Program-made: the position numbers and the translations under genes
Shown: piece by piece, positions 45,459 through 54,253 of the stretch
Numbering within the stretch: position 1 is the stretch's first letter
Layout of the letters: each line of letters starts with the position of its first letter
Notes under the pieces: generated by a model
Seen by the model: only the letters and a program-made list of their open reading frames with translations
What the model was told of the DNA's origin: nothing
Databases searched by the model: none
Assembly (NCBI RefSeq): GCF_006542685.1
Contig: NZ_AP019736.1
Coordinates: 2,468,001-2,532,000, forward strand
Length of the DNA stretch: 64,000 bases
Direction of reading: 5' to 3'
DNA from: Alistipes dispar
GTDB taxonomy: Bacteria > Bacteroidota > Bacteroidia > Bacteroidales > Rikenellaceae

Positions 45459-47315
45459 ATGGCAAGAAATCTCAAAATCAGAGACCTTACGTTGCGTGAC
45501 GGCCAGCAGTCGTCGTTCGCTACGCGTATGAATCAGGCGCAGATCGACCGCTGCCTGCCTTTCTACAAGGATGCGAATTTCTATGCGATGGAGGTGTGGG
45601 GTGGCGCCGTGCCCGATTCGGTCATGCGCTACCTGAACGAAAACCCGTGGACCCGCCTCGAGACGATCCACCGGGCCGTCGGCGACGTGTCGAAGCTCAC
45701 GGCCCTCTCGCGCGGCCGCAATCTGTTCGGCTATTCGCCCTATACGGACGAGATCATCGACGGTTTCTGCCGCAATGCCATCCGGAGCGGTCTGGGCATC
45801 ATGCGTATCTTCGACGCCCTGAACGACGTGGACAACGTGAAATCGACGGTCAAGTACGTCAAGCAGTACGGCGGCATCGCCGACTGCGCCGTTTGCTATA
45901 CGGTGGACCCGAAATATCCCGAGCCGGGCTTCTGGGCCCGTCTTACGGGCAAGAAGAATCCCGCGCCGGTCTTCACGGACGCCTATTTCCTCGACAAGGC
46001 CAGACAGATGGCGGCTCTCGGCGCCGACATGATCACCATCAAGGACATGTCGGGACTCATTCCGCCGCGCCGCGTGGCTACGCTCGTGCGGCTGTTCAAG
46101 AAAAACCTCTCGGTTCCGGTCGATTTCCACACCCACTGCACCCCGGGCTACGGCCTGGCGTCGGTGCTTTCGGCCATCGTGGCCGGCGTGGATGTCGTGG
46201 ACACCAACTGCTGGTACTTCGCCGGCGGAACGGGCGCCCCGGCCATCGAGCTGGTCCATGTCTTCTGCAAGAAGCTGGGCATCGACACGGGCGTGAACAT
46301 GGAGGCCGTGGCGAAGATCAACGCTCAGTTGCGTGAGATCCGCAAGGAGCTGAACCAGTCCGTGTTCGGTACGGAGAAGCCCGAGCCGAAGCCCTTCAAT
46401 CCGCTTACGGACGAGCTCCCCGCCGAGATCGAGGCCCTGTTCGACAAGGCCATCGAGGCCGCGCAGCGCGACGACGAGGCCGCTACGATCGACCTCTGCC
46501 GCAAGATCGAGGCCTACTTCGGATTCCCCGCTCCCAACGAGCTGGTGCAGAAGGCCGAGATTCCTGGCGGCATGTATTCGAACATGGTGGCTCAGCTCAA
46601 GCAGCTCAAGGCCGAGGAGATTCTGCCGCGTGCCATGGAACTGATTCCGTCGGTGCGTCTGGCCGCCGGTCTGCCCCCTCTGGTGACCCCGACGTCGCAG
46701 ATCGTCGGCGCGCAGGCCGTGAACTGCGCCCTCGACGAGAAGGCCGGACGGCCGATGTACACTAACAAGTCGTCGCAGTTCGTGGGGCTGGTGAAGGGCG
46801 AGTACGGCCATACGCCCGTGAAGATCGACCCCGAGTTCCGGTTCAAGATCTGCGGCGTGCGCGAGGAGACGCCCTACGATACCTCCAAGTACAAGATGCA
46901 GCCCAATCCCGAACTGCCGGAGGCCGGGGGTGTGAAGCTCGCCGCCGACGAGAAGGAGGTGCTGCTGCTCGAACTCTTCCCGATGGTGGCCAAGACTTTC
47001 CTTACCGAACAGAAGAAGAAAGCCTACGAGGCGTCGAAACCCGCCGAGCCGAAGGCCGCGGCGCCGCAGCCCGCCGCCGCGAAGCCGCAGGCCGCCATCA
47101 CGGGCCATGTCGTGACGGCTCCGCTGCCCGGCCGCATCCTGTCGATCGACGTGAAGGCGGGCGACACGGTGAAGGCGGGGCAGGAGGTGCTGGTGCTCGA
47201 AGCCATGAAGATGGAGAACTCCATTGCGACCGACTACGCCGGCAAGGTGAAGCAGATTCTTGTCGAAGTGGGCGAGAATGTCGCCACGGACGCCGTGCTG
47301 ATGGAGATCGAATAG
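45459..47315 (+). CDS. oadA: Oxaloacetate decarboxylase alpha / pyruvate carboxylase subunit B
   Basis: A 618-residue protein with three parts. Residues 1-270 are a TIM-barrel carboxyltransferase (IRDLTLRDGQQSSFATRM; the metal site VDFHTHCTPGYG). The middle is the PYC_OADA domain. A linker rich in Ala, Pro and Lys follows, then a biotinyl domain with EAMKMENS and biotin Lys584. It carboxylates pyruvate or decarboxylates oxaloacetate through carrier biotin. It is a single-gene unit, so if it works in a Na+ pump it must share membrane subunits such as those at 0.4-2.4 kb. A biotin carboxylase partner is not in the window. Confidence 0.92.
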   Translation: MARNLKIRDLTLRDGQQSSFATRMNQAQIDRCLPFYKDANFYAMEVWGGAVPDSVMRYLNENPWTRLETIHRAVGDVSKLTALSRGRNLFGYSPYTDEIIDGFCRNAIRSGLGIMRIFDALNDVDNVKSTVKYVKQYGGIADCAVCYTVDPKYPEPGFWARLTGKKNPAPVFTDAYFLDKARQMAALGADMITIKDMSGLIPPRRVATLVRLFKKNLSVPVDFHTHCTPGYGLASVLSAIVAGVDVVDTNCWYFAGGTGAPAIELVHVFCKKLGIDTGVNMEAVAKINAQLREIRKELNQSVFGTEKPEPKPFNPLTDELPAEIEALFDKAIEAAQRDDEAATIDLCRKIEAYFGFPAPNELVQKAEIPGGMYSNMVAQLKQLKAEEILPRAMELIPSVRLAAGLPPLVTPTSQIVGAQAVNCALDEKAGRPMYTNKSSQFVGLVKGEYGHTPVKIDPEFRFKICGVREETPYDTSKYKMQPNPELPEAGGVKLAADEKEVLLLELFPMVAKTFLTEQKKKAYEASKPAEPKAAAPQPAAAKPQAAITGHVVTAPLPGRILSIDVKAGDTVKAGQEVLVLEAMKMENSIATDYAGKVKQILVEVGENVATDAVLMEIE

Positions 47316-47343
47316 CGCGGACCGCATCCCTTTGATTATTCGG

Positions 47344-47382
47344 TTCCGTCCGCAGTCGCCGTACTGCGGGCGGAATTTTTTT
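47344..47382 (+). terminator. Terminator after the oadA-like gene
   Basis: A 13-bp stem (ttccgtccgcagt / actgcgggcggaa, one wobble) with loop cgccgt is followed by seven T. Confidence 0.9.
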
Positions 47383-47394
47383 CAGGGGTCTTCT

Positions 47395-48075
47395 CTATTC
47401 GTCTTTCGTCTTCGACGGGGCGTATTCCTGCAGGACGTAGGTCGTGAAGATCGGGAAGAACATCATTCCCAGCGACGGCAGCAGCACGCAGAAGACCTTG
47501 CCGACGGCCGTGACGGGGAAGATCTCCGCGCCGACGGTCGTGACGTTCATCCAGGCCCACCAGAGGGCGTTTCCGAAACCGTGCAGTTTGGGATTGACCG
47601 GCAGCTCGTAGTCGTAGAAGACCAGCGCGGAGATATAGGTGAAGACGACCACCGTGAAGACATAGGCCGTCAGCAGCCGGCGGACCTTGTTGCCTACGAG
47701 CCATCCCGTGACGATCACCATGGCCAGGAAGGCCCTCAGAAGCGGCATCAGTCCGATGAGCATCCCGACGCTGCGGGACGGCTCCGCACCGCTCCAGAGC
47801 ATGAGGTTCAGGTAGGGGACCGAGAGCAGCAGGAAGGGCAGGTTGCGGAAGAAGAAGCGCCCTTTGCGCTCCGCGGCTGCCCAGCGCACGAAAAAGTCGC
47901 AGAGGAAGATCAGGCAGACGATGAACTGCACGCCGAGGAACAGGGGCGAGAAGCGGAGCCGGTCGCCGCCGATCACCTCCCACGACACGGCGGCGAGAAG
48001 CACCAGTCCGGCGAGCGCCTTGACCGCTCCGAGCGTCCGGGAGAGCCGGTCCTGCGAAAAAAGGGTTTGCGGCAT
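47395..48075 (-). CDS. Voltage-gated-type ion channel protein with altered selectivity filter
   Basis: A 226-residue protein with about six helices in the layout of a small potassium channel/ion transporter. The pore region reads ALWWAWMNVTTVGAEIFPVT. The usual K+ filter TVGYG is replaced by TVGAE, so selectivity may differ from K+ channels. A last helix follows (VFCVLLPSLGMMFFPIF). The start is uncertain: ATG at 48075 (MPQTLF), 48096 and 48117 are all in frame. It is a lone minus-strand gene between the oadA terminator and the tRNA. Confidence 0.75.
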   Translation of the reverse strand: MPQTLFSQDRLSRTLGAVKALAGLVLLAAVSWEVIGGDRLRFSPLFLGVQFIVCLIFLCDFFVRWAAAERKGRFFFRNLPFLLLSVPYLNLMLWSGAEPSRSVGMLIGLMPLLRAFLAMVIVTGWLVGNKVRRLLTAYVFTVVVFTYISALVFYDYELPVNPKLHGFGNALWWAWMNVTTVGAEIFPVTAVGKVFCVLLPSLGMMFFPIFTTYVLQEYAPSKTKDE

Positions 48076-48171
48076 GACGTTTCGTTTTTCGCGCATCCGG
48101 TTCAAAATCAGTGCCACGCTCCGGACCGAAAAAAATCCGGCGGTATTTTTGCGTTTTTTGGGTCAAAGATT

Positions 48172-48201
48172 TTGCACGAACGAAAATTTCTATTACCTTT
48201 G
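48172..48201 (+). promoter_or_regulatory. Promoter of tRNA-Met
   Basis: TTG at 48172-48174, a 19-bp gap and TACCTTTG at 48194-48201, 17 bp before the tRNA. Confidence 0.75.
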
Positions 48202-48218
48202 CACTCGCTTTCAGCAAT

Positions 48219-48292
48219 GGCGGGATAGCTCAGCTGGTTAGAGCGCATGATTCATAATCATGAGGTCGAGAGTTCAAGTCTCTCTCCCGCTA
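48219..48292 (+). tRNA. tRNA-Met (anticodon CAT)
   Basis: A 74-nt cloverleaf. The acceptor arm is GGCGGGA/TCCCGCT (G1-T72 wobble), the D arm GCTC...GAGC, the anticodon stem CATGA/TCATG with loop TTCATAA (anticodon 48253-48255), and the T arm GAGAG-TTCAAGT-CTCTC. CCA is not encoded. The body matches elongator Met tRNA better than tRNA-Ile with a CAT anticodon, but I cannot exclude the latter. It is transcribed alone, with its own promoter and terminator. Confidence 0.93.
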
Positions 48293-48335
48293 CGGACAAG
48301 GGGTTGCGATCGAATCGCAACCCCTTGTCCGTTTT
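48293..48335. terminator. Terminator after tRNA-Met
   Basis: A perfect 18-bp stem (48293-48310 with 48314-48331, loop cga) is followed by TTTT. It starts directly at the tRNA 3' end and could also serve the convergent mscL gene. Confidence 0.9.
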
Positions 48336-48364
48336 CGGCCCGCCGTTGCGCCGTCGGCGTGCGG

Positions 48365-48847
48365 CTACTCTTTCCGCTGCTCCCTGAGCAGGTCGCGGAT
48401 TTCGGCGAGCAGTTGCTCCTCCTTCGAAGGCGCGGGTGCCGGCGCCGGGGCGGGCGCCTCCTCCTTTTTCCTCATCAGCCGGTTCATCAGCTTGACCATC
48501 AGAAAGACGCAGAGTGCCAGGATCGTGAAGTCCACGCACTGCTGGATGAATGCGCCGTAGTTCCACCAGATCGGTTCGGCGGCCTGGACGGCCTCCGGCG
48601 TGACGTCTCCGACGATGTTGCCCACTGAATGCACGGCGCTCGACGTCACGTCGCGCATTTTCGAAATGTCGAGCCGCAGTTGCGAGAAGTCGGTGTTGCC
48701 GAGCAGCGCGCCGATCGGCGGCATGAGGATGTCGTTCACCAGCGACGAGACGATCTTGCCGAACGCTCCGCCGATGATTACGCCCACGGCCATGTCCATC
48801 ACGTTGCCTTTGAGCGCGAACTCCTTGAATTCTTTGAAAAATGCCAT
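48365..48847 (-). CDS. mscL: Large-conductance mechanosensitive channel
   Basis: A 160-residue MscL. The N-terminal amphipathic helix and TM1 are FKEFALKGNVMDMAVGVIIGG then FGKIVSSLVNDILMPPIG. TM2 is FTILALCVFLMVKLMNRLM, and the charged C-terminal bundle follows an Ala-Pro linker. It opens under membrane tension to release solutes on osmotic downshock. Transcription is probably from a -7 element at 48880-48887. Confidence 0.96.
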   Translation of the reverse strand: MAFFKEFKEFALKGNVMDMAVGVIIGGAFGKIVSSLVNDILMPPIGALLGNTDFSQLRLDISKMRDVTSSAVHSVGNIVGDVTPEAVQAAEPIWWNYGAFIQQCVDFTILALCVFLMVKLMNRLMRKKEEAPAPAPAPAPSKEEQLLAEIRDLLREQRKE

Positions 48848-48879
48848 GATACGTTGTGTTTTTAAGGGTTTGTACGATA

Positions 48880-48887
48880 CAAATTTA
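48880..48887 (-). promoter_or_regulatory. -7 element for mscL
   Basis: The minus strand reads TAAATTTG, 32 bp before the mscL start. No clear -33 TTG is seen. Confidence 0.45.
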
Positions 48888-48970
48888 ATCCGTTTTCGGT
48901 TACGAACGCCTCCCGGGACGGACTTTCGTATAAAATGCGTGCCGCGAAGGGTTCGTATCGCGTTTTTTTA

Positions 48971-48978
48971 TACCTTTG
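48971..48978 (+). promoter_or_regulatory. -7 element for the sodium/solute symporter gene
   Basis: TACCTTTG, 43 bp before the ATG at 49022. The -33 region lacks a TTG at the normal distance. Confidence 0.5.
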
Positions 48979-49021
48979 TATGTTTGAAATTTTTTAACCC
49001 GAACCGACAAAAACTCTCTCG

Positions 49022-50473
49022 ATGACTCCTGCTGCCGTACTCGCCACCGTTTTGGGCTATATCGCCGTTCTTTTCGCCGTCGCCTGGATTTCGGGCCGCC
49101 GTGCCGACAATGCCGGATTCTTCACCGGCAACCGCCGCACGCCGTGGTACATGGCCGCCTTCGCCATGATCGGCGCCGCCATTTCGGGCGTGACCTTCAT
49201 CTCGGTGCCCGGATCGGTGACCGTCGATTCCTTTTCCTACATGCAGATGGTCGCGGGCTTCACCGTCGGGCAGTTCGTCGTGGCCTTCGTGCTCATTCCG
49301 CTCTTCTACCGCCTGCGCGTGGTCTCGCTCTACGAGTATCTGGACGACCGCTTCGGCGTCGCCTCGCACCGCACCGGCGCATGGTTCTTCTTCATCTCGA
49401 AAATTCTCGGCGCCGCGCTGCGGGTCTATGTCGTCTGTGCCGTGCTGCAGTTGCTCGTTTTCGACCGTTACGGGCTGCCTTTCTGGTTCAATGCGCTGAT
49501 TACGATGGCTTTCGTCTGGCTCTATACGCAGCAGGGGGGTGTCAAGTCGCTGATCTGGACCGATTCGCTCAAGACCTTCTGTCTCGTGGCGAGCCTCGTC
49601 CTGTCGATCGTCTTCATCATGCGGGGGCTGGATTTCTCCTTTTCGGATACGGTGCGCGAAGTCTCCTCGTCGCCCATGTCGCGGATCTTCTTCTTCGACG
49701 ATCCCGCCTCGGACCGTTATTTCTGGAAGATGTTCGCCGCGGGCATCGTCCTGCTGGTCTGCATGACCGGACTGGACCAGGACCTCATGCAGCGCAACAT
49801 GAGCTGCGCCACCCCGCGCGATTCGCAGAAGAACATCGTGCTGACGGCCGTGAGCCAGATCGTCGTCATCTTCCTCTTTCTGGTGCTGGGCGTGCTGCTC
49901 TACCTTTACATGGAGCACCGCGGACTGGCGATGCCCGAAAAGACGGACCAGGTCTTTTCGCTCGTGGCCGTCGGGGGCGGATTGCCGCTCGTCGTCGGCG
50001 TGCTGTTCGTCATAGGGCTTATTTCGAGCACCTATTCGGCCGCCGGGTCGGCCCTCACGGCCCTCACGACCTCCTTCACGGTCGATATTCTGGAGGGCAC
50101 GAAACGCTACGGCGAAGCTCGCCTGACGCGCATCCGCCGGGGGGTGCACGTCGCCATGGCGCTGGGTATGGCGCTCGTGATCCTCGCCTTCGGCTATCTG
50201 GCCGACGACAGTGTGATCAACCTGGTCTATAAGGTCGCCAGTTACACGTATGGCCCGATTTTGGGTATGTTCGTCTTCGGCATGTTCACACGGCTCCGGG
50301 TCCGCGACCGCTGGATGCCGCTGGTGGCCGTCGCGGCTCCCGTGCTGAGCGGCTTCCTGCAATGGTGGGCGCTCGAGGCATGGGGCTACCGCATCGGGTT
50401 CGAACTGTTGATCTACAATGCGCTGTTTACCGTGATCGGTATGCTGTTGCTGGTTAAACGTCATGAAAAATAG
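49022..50473 (+). CDS. Sodium:solute symporter (SSS family)
   Basis: A 483-residue membrane protein with about 13 helices. SSS features include NRRTPWYMAAFAMIGAAISG, the segment SLYEYLDDRFG and the Na+-site region LISSTYSAAGSALTALTTSF. The substrate is unknown. The amidase gene overlaps its end by 11 bp, so the two are translated together. A cell-wall fragment or sugar acid is a reasonable but unproven substrate. Confidence 0.9.
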   Translation: MTPAAVLATVLGYIAVLFAVAWISGRRADNAGFFTGNRRTPWYMAAFAMIGAAISGVTFISVPGSVTVDSFSYMQMVAGFTVGQFVVAFVLIPLFYRLRVVSLYEYLDDRFGVASHRTGAWFFFISKILGAALRVYVVCAVLQLLVFDRYGLPFWFNALITMAFVWLYTQQGGVKSLIWTDSLKTFCLVASLVLSIVFIMRGLDFSFSDTVREVSSSPMSRIFFFDDPASDRYFWKMFAAGIVLLVCMTGLDQDLMQRNMSCATPRDSQKNIVLTAVSQIVVIFLFLVLGVLLYLYMEHRGLAMPEKTDQVFSLVAVGGGLPLVVGVLFVIGLISSTYSAAGSALTALTTSFTVDILEGTKRYGEARLTRIRRGVHVAMALGMALVILAFGYLADDSVINLVYKVASYTYGPILGMFVFGMFTRLRVRDRWMPLVAVAAPVLSGFLQWWALEAWGYRIGFELLIYNALFTVIGMLLLVKRHEK

Positions 50474-53400
50474 AATCTTATACCTGCTTATTTCGGTTTT
50501 CGCTTTAAGCTGTGTCCCGACCGCTGCCGCCGAGCGGATCGGCATGCCCGTGCGGCGGGCCATCGGCCGCACGCTTTCGCGCATCGTCGCCCGCGAAGTG
50601 TCGGGCGGCTACGTGAAGGTGCAGGGCGTGGATGCCTCCCGCGGCAGGGTGCGTGTCTATGCCTCGGTCGGACTTTCCTATTACCCCTTTCGCGAAGGGA
50701 ACGCCGGGGCCATGCGCGATTCGGTCCGGGCGCTGCTGCCCCGCGAATACCGCAGGGCGCGGATCGAACTCTACACCGACGGCCGCGAGATCGCCGAACT
50801 GATTCCGATGGCTTACCGCGACCCCGATCAGGTGCGCAGGCTCGTCGCCCGGCGGCGGCTCGTTCCCTTCACCAACCGTTCCGCGCGGCCGCTGGTCGAG
50901 CGGCTTTCGGCCCCCGTGCGGGCCGGGAAGGGGCTTGCGGGCAGGCATATCGCCTTGTGGCAGAGCCACGGACGCTATTTCGACCAGCCGAAGAACCGCT
51001 GGAAATGGCAGCGTTCGCAGTTGTGGCAGACCTGCGAGGACCTTTATACGCAGGGATACGTTCTGCCGTACCTCGTGCCGATGCTCGAAAACGCCGGGGC
51101 GTGCGTCGTGCTGCCGCGCGAGCGCGACGTGCAGTTGCACGAGGTGCTCGCCGACAACGATGCCCCCGGACAGTACGCCGAATCGGGCGTCTGGGAACCG
51201 GGCGGTGCGGGCTTCGCCCACCTGCGGCAGGTCTATCGGGCGGGCGAGAACCCCTTCCGCGACGGCACGACGCGCCGGACGCGGAGCGTGCGGGGCGAGG
51301 CGACGGGCAGCGCCGTGTGGCGCGCCGATATTCCCGAGCGGGGCGAATACGCCGTGTATGTGAGTTATGAGTCGCTTCCGGAAAGCGCCGATGATGCGGA
51401 ATATACGGTGCATCACCTCGGGGGCGACACGAAGTTCGCCGTGAATCAGACGATGGGCGGCGGCACGTGGATCTATCTCGGAGGGTTTCTCTTCGACGCC
51501 GGCGAACAGGCCGTCGTCACTCTTTCGAACCGTTCGCGCGAGGCGGGGCGCATCGTGTCGGCCGATGCCGTGAAGATCGGCGGCGGCTACGGCAACGTGG
51601 CCCGCACGGTGTGCGACTCGCTGCGTATCGGAGGCGGGACCTATGCCGAGGAGACGAGCGGCTATCCCCGTTTCTGCGAGGGGGCGCGCTACTGGCTCCA
51701 GTGGGCCGGGTTCGGCGAGGAAGTCTATACTCCGAAAGGCGGGACGGACGACTACAAGGACGACTACATGTCGCGTGCGCATTGGGTCAATGCCCTTGCG
51801 GGCGGTTCGGAGCAGATGCCCGACTCCGCGGGGCTGCGCATTCCGGTCGATATGGCGCTGGCGTTCCATTCCGACGCGGGCGTTCGCGACGGCGACGAGA
51901 CGATCGGCACGCTGGGCATCTTCTTCACGCGCGAGAACAAGGGCCGCTTCGGGGGCGGCGCCGACCGCTACCGTTCGCGCGACCTGACCGATCTGGTGAT
52001 GACCCAGATCGTCTCGGACATCCGCCGCGCATGGGAGCCGGAGTGGAACCGCCGCGGACTCTGGAACCGGGCCTACTACGAAGCCCGCGTCCCCGGCGTG
52101 CCGACGATGCTGCTCGAACTGCTCTCGCACCAGAATTTCACCGACATGCGCTACGGCAGCGACCCGCGCTTCCGGTTCTCCGTGGCGCGTGCCGTCTATA
52201 AGGGCATCCTGCGCTACCTCGCCTCGCAGTACGGCGTGCCGTACGTCGTGCAGCCGCTGCCCGTCGGGGAGGTCGCGGCGGAGTTCGCCGGCGGCGACGA
52301 GGTGCGCGTGTCGTGGACGCCCGTCGCGGATTCGCTCGAAGCGACGGCCGCGCCCGACGGCTATGTCGTCTATACGCGCATCGACGACGGCGGGTTCGAC
52401 AACGGCCGCTATACCGCGGAGCCCTTTTTCGTCGAACGGCAGGAGCCGGGGCGGATTTACAGCTACCGCATCGCGGCGGTCAATGCCGGAGGCGAGAGCT
52501 TTCCGAGCGAGATCGTCGCGGCGTGCCGCGTGCCCGATGAACGGGGACGCGTGCTGATCGTCAATGGATTCGACCGTGTAAGCGGTCCCGTCAGCCAGCG
52601 CTGCGACTCGCTGGCGGGTTTCCGCACGGACCTCGACGGCGGGGTTCCCGACCGGCGGGACATCACCTTCATCGGGCCGCAGGAGGTCTTCGACCCGGCG
52701 CAGGCGCGCTGCGAGGTGGACAGCCTGGCACTCGGGGCCTGCGGCTGCGATTATGCCGCGGACGTCATCGGCGGCAATACGTTCGACTATGCCGCCCTGC
52801 ACGGGCGTTCGGTCGCCGCAGCAGGGTATTCGTTCTGCTCGATGACGGCGCGGCGTGCGGCGGACGGATGGGATGCGGCGGAGTATCCCGTCGTGGACCT
52901 CATCCTCGGCAAGCAGCGCCGGACGGTGGTAGGCCGCGGGGTGCGCGGGGAGGAGTTCGAGGCGTTTCCGGCTGATTTGCAGCATGCGATAAGCGATTAC
53001 CTCATGCAGGGCGGCAACCTGTTCGTTTCGGGCAGCTATGTCGCTTCGGACTTGGAGGCGGAGACGGCTTCGGAGGCCGACCGGCGTTTCGCCCGCGAGG
53101 TGCTGCACTGTGTCGCGGCGGGGATGGAGGTCTCCGCCGACCAGCCCGAGGCCCGGCGCGGCCGGGTGCGCGTGATGACACCGGAGGCGGCCTTCTCGCG
53201 CGGCGAGTACCGGTTCAACGACGCTTACGGCCCGGATTGCTACCGGGTCGAGACGGCCGACCGGCTGCGGCCTGCGGGCGACGGAGCGTTCCCGGTGATG
53301 CGCTATGCCGGAGGCGGCGTTGCGGGGGTGGCTTTCGGGATGCCGTGTCCGGCCGCGGAAGCCGCCGGGAGCGCCGGACCTGCCGACGGTGCGGGGAATG

Positions 53401-53573
53401 CCGGAGACGCTGCGGACGGCGGTCGGCTCGCCGCCGGAGGGCGGGGATTCGTCGTGGGATTCCCCTTCGAGACGATCGTCTCGGAGGTGCAGCGCGACCG
53501 GCTGATGCGCGATGCGCTGCGGTTTCTGACTGGCGGATCCCGTTCGGGACCGGACGCCGGGGCCGGGCGGTGA
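50463..53573 (+). CDS. Amidase_3-type protein with inserted golvesin-like domain
   Basis: A 1036-residue exported protein with a signal peptide (about residues 1-23). An N-acetylmuramoyl-L-alanine amidase fold is split in two. The first half gives His169 (LWQSHG) and Glu192 (QTCEDLYT); the second gives His469 (LAFHSDAG). Between them, about residues 235-375, lies a golvesin-like beta-sandwich (VWEPGGAGFAH; ADIPERGEYAVYVSYESLP). A fibronectin III-like part (about 600-690) and a C-terminal alpha/beta part (RVLIVNGFDR) follow. Such proteins are often named xanthan lyase, but the metal ligands point to peptidoglycan cleavage. The ATG overlaps the upstream symporter gene. Confidence 0.8.
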   Translation: MKNRILYLLISVFALSCVPTAAAERIGMPVRRAIGRTLSRIVAREVSGGYVKVQGVDASRGRVRVYASVGLSYYPFREGNAGAMRDSVRALLPREYRRARIELYTDGREIAELIPMAYRDPDQVRRLVARRRLVPFTNRSARPLVERLSAPVRAGKGLAGRHIALWQSHGRYFDQPKNRWKWQRSQLWQTCEDLYTQGYVLPYLVPMLENAGACVVLPRERDVQLHEVLADNDAPGQYAESGVWEPGGAGFAHLRQVYRAGENPFRDGTTRRTRSVRGEATGSAVWRADIPERGEYAVYVSYESLPESADDAEYTVHHLGGDTKFAVNQTMGGGTWIYLGGFLFDAGEQAVVTLSNRSREAGRIVSADAVKIGGGYGNVARTVCDSLRIGGGTYAEETSGYPRFCEGARYWLQWAGFGEEVYTPKGGTDDYKDDYMSRAHWVNALAGGSEQMPDSAGLRIPVDMALAFHSDAGVRDGDETIGTLGIFFTRENKGRFGGGADRYRSRDLTDLVMTQIVSDIRRAWEPEWNRRGLWNRAYYEARVPGVPTMLLELLSHQNFTDMRYGSDPRFRFSVARAVYKGILRYLASQYGVPYVVQPLPVGEVAAEFAGGDEVRVSWTPVADSLEATAAPDGYVVYTRIDDGGFDNGRYTAEPFFVERQEPGRIYSYRIAAVNAGGESFPSEIVAACRVPDERGRVLIVNGFDRVSGPVSQRCDSLAGFRTDLDGGVPDRRDITFIGPQEVFDPAQARCEVDSLALGACGCDYAADVIGGNTFDYAALHGRSVAAAGYSFCSMTARRAADGWDAAEYPVVDLILGKQRRTVVGRGVRGEEFEAFPADLQHAISDYLMQGGNLFVSGSYVASDLEAETASEADRRFAREVLHCVAAGMEVSADQPEARRGRVRVMTPEAAFSRGEYRFNDAYGPDCYRVETADRLRPAGDGAFPVMRYAGGGVAGVAFGMPCPAAEAAGSAGPADGAGNAGDAADGGRLAAGGRGFVVGFPFETIVSEVQRDRLMRDALRFLTGGSRSGPDAGAGR

Positions 53574-53655
53574 CGGATCGGCATTCCGGCGTACCGGAGT
53601 TTCGATAGGATTATATATGTGATTATTGAATAGTATTTTATAAAATTTATCTGCC

Positions 53656-54105
53656 ATGTCGCTCGAACAACGGATTTCCAAAGGAATCATGGAGGCCATG
53701 AAGGCCAAGGACACGGTGCGCCTGAGTGCACTGCGTAATGCGAAGAAGTATATCATCGAGGCCAAGACCTCGGGACCGGAGATCGCCGAACTCCCCGACG
53801 CCGACGTGCTGAAGATCGTTTCGAAGCTCGCCAAGCAGGGTACGGATTCGGCGGCTATCTTCACGGAGCAGAACCGCCCCGATCTGGCGCAGGAGGAACT
53901 GGCTCAGGTGGCCGTCTATCAGGAGTTTCTGCCCCGGCAGCTCACGCCCGAGGAGCTGACGGCCGAGGTACGGGCGCTTATCGCCGAGACGGGAGCCTCG
54001 TCGCTCGGGGAGATGGGCAAGGTGATGGGGCTGGCTTCGAAACGCCTCGCGGGCCGTGCCGACGGCAAGGACATTTCGGCCAAGGTCCGCGAGCTGCTGG
54101 CCTGA
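53656..54105 (+). CDS. GatB/YqeY domain protein
   Basis: A 149-residue helical protein with the YqeY pattern: LEQRISKGIMEAMKAKDTVRLSALRNAKKYI at the start, QEFLPRQLTPEEL in the middle, and a C-terminal LGEMGKVMGLASKRLAGRADGK segment. The domain also occurs in GatB and tRNA-binding proteins, suggesting a role in tRNA metabolism that is not established. It follows the amidase by 82 bp with an AT-rich gap. Confidence 0.92.
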   Translation: MSLEQRISKGIMEAMKAKDTVRLSALRNAKKYIIEAKTSGPEIAELPDADVLKIVSKLAKQGTDSAAIFTEQNRPDLAQEELAQVAVYQEFLPRQLTPEELTAEVRALIAETGASSLGEMGKVMGLASKRLAGRADGKDISAKVRELLA

Positions 54106-54253
54106 TCCGCGGTTGCCCGCAGGGATTCGCTGCGACAGCGGATGTGCCGGGGCGGAGGATTGCCGGTCCGGTTTTCCGTCGGAGGGCGGTCGTTCGTCAT
54201 CCGTCCGGGAAGCGGCCGTGTCGTATCCGGAATGCCGCTAACGAAATTGATAT

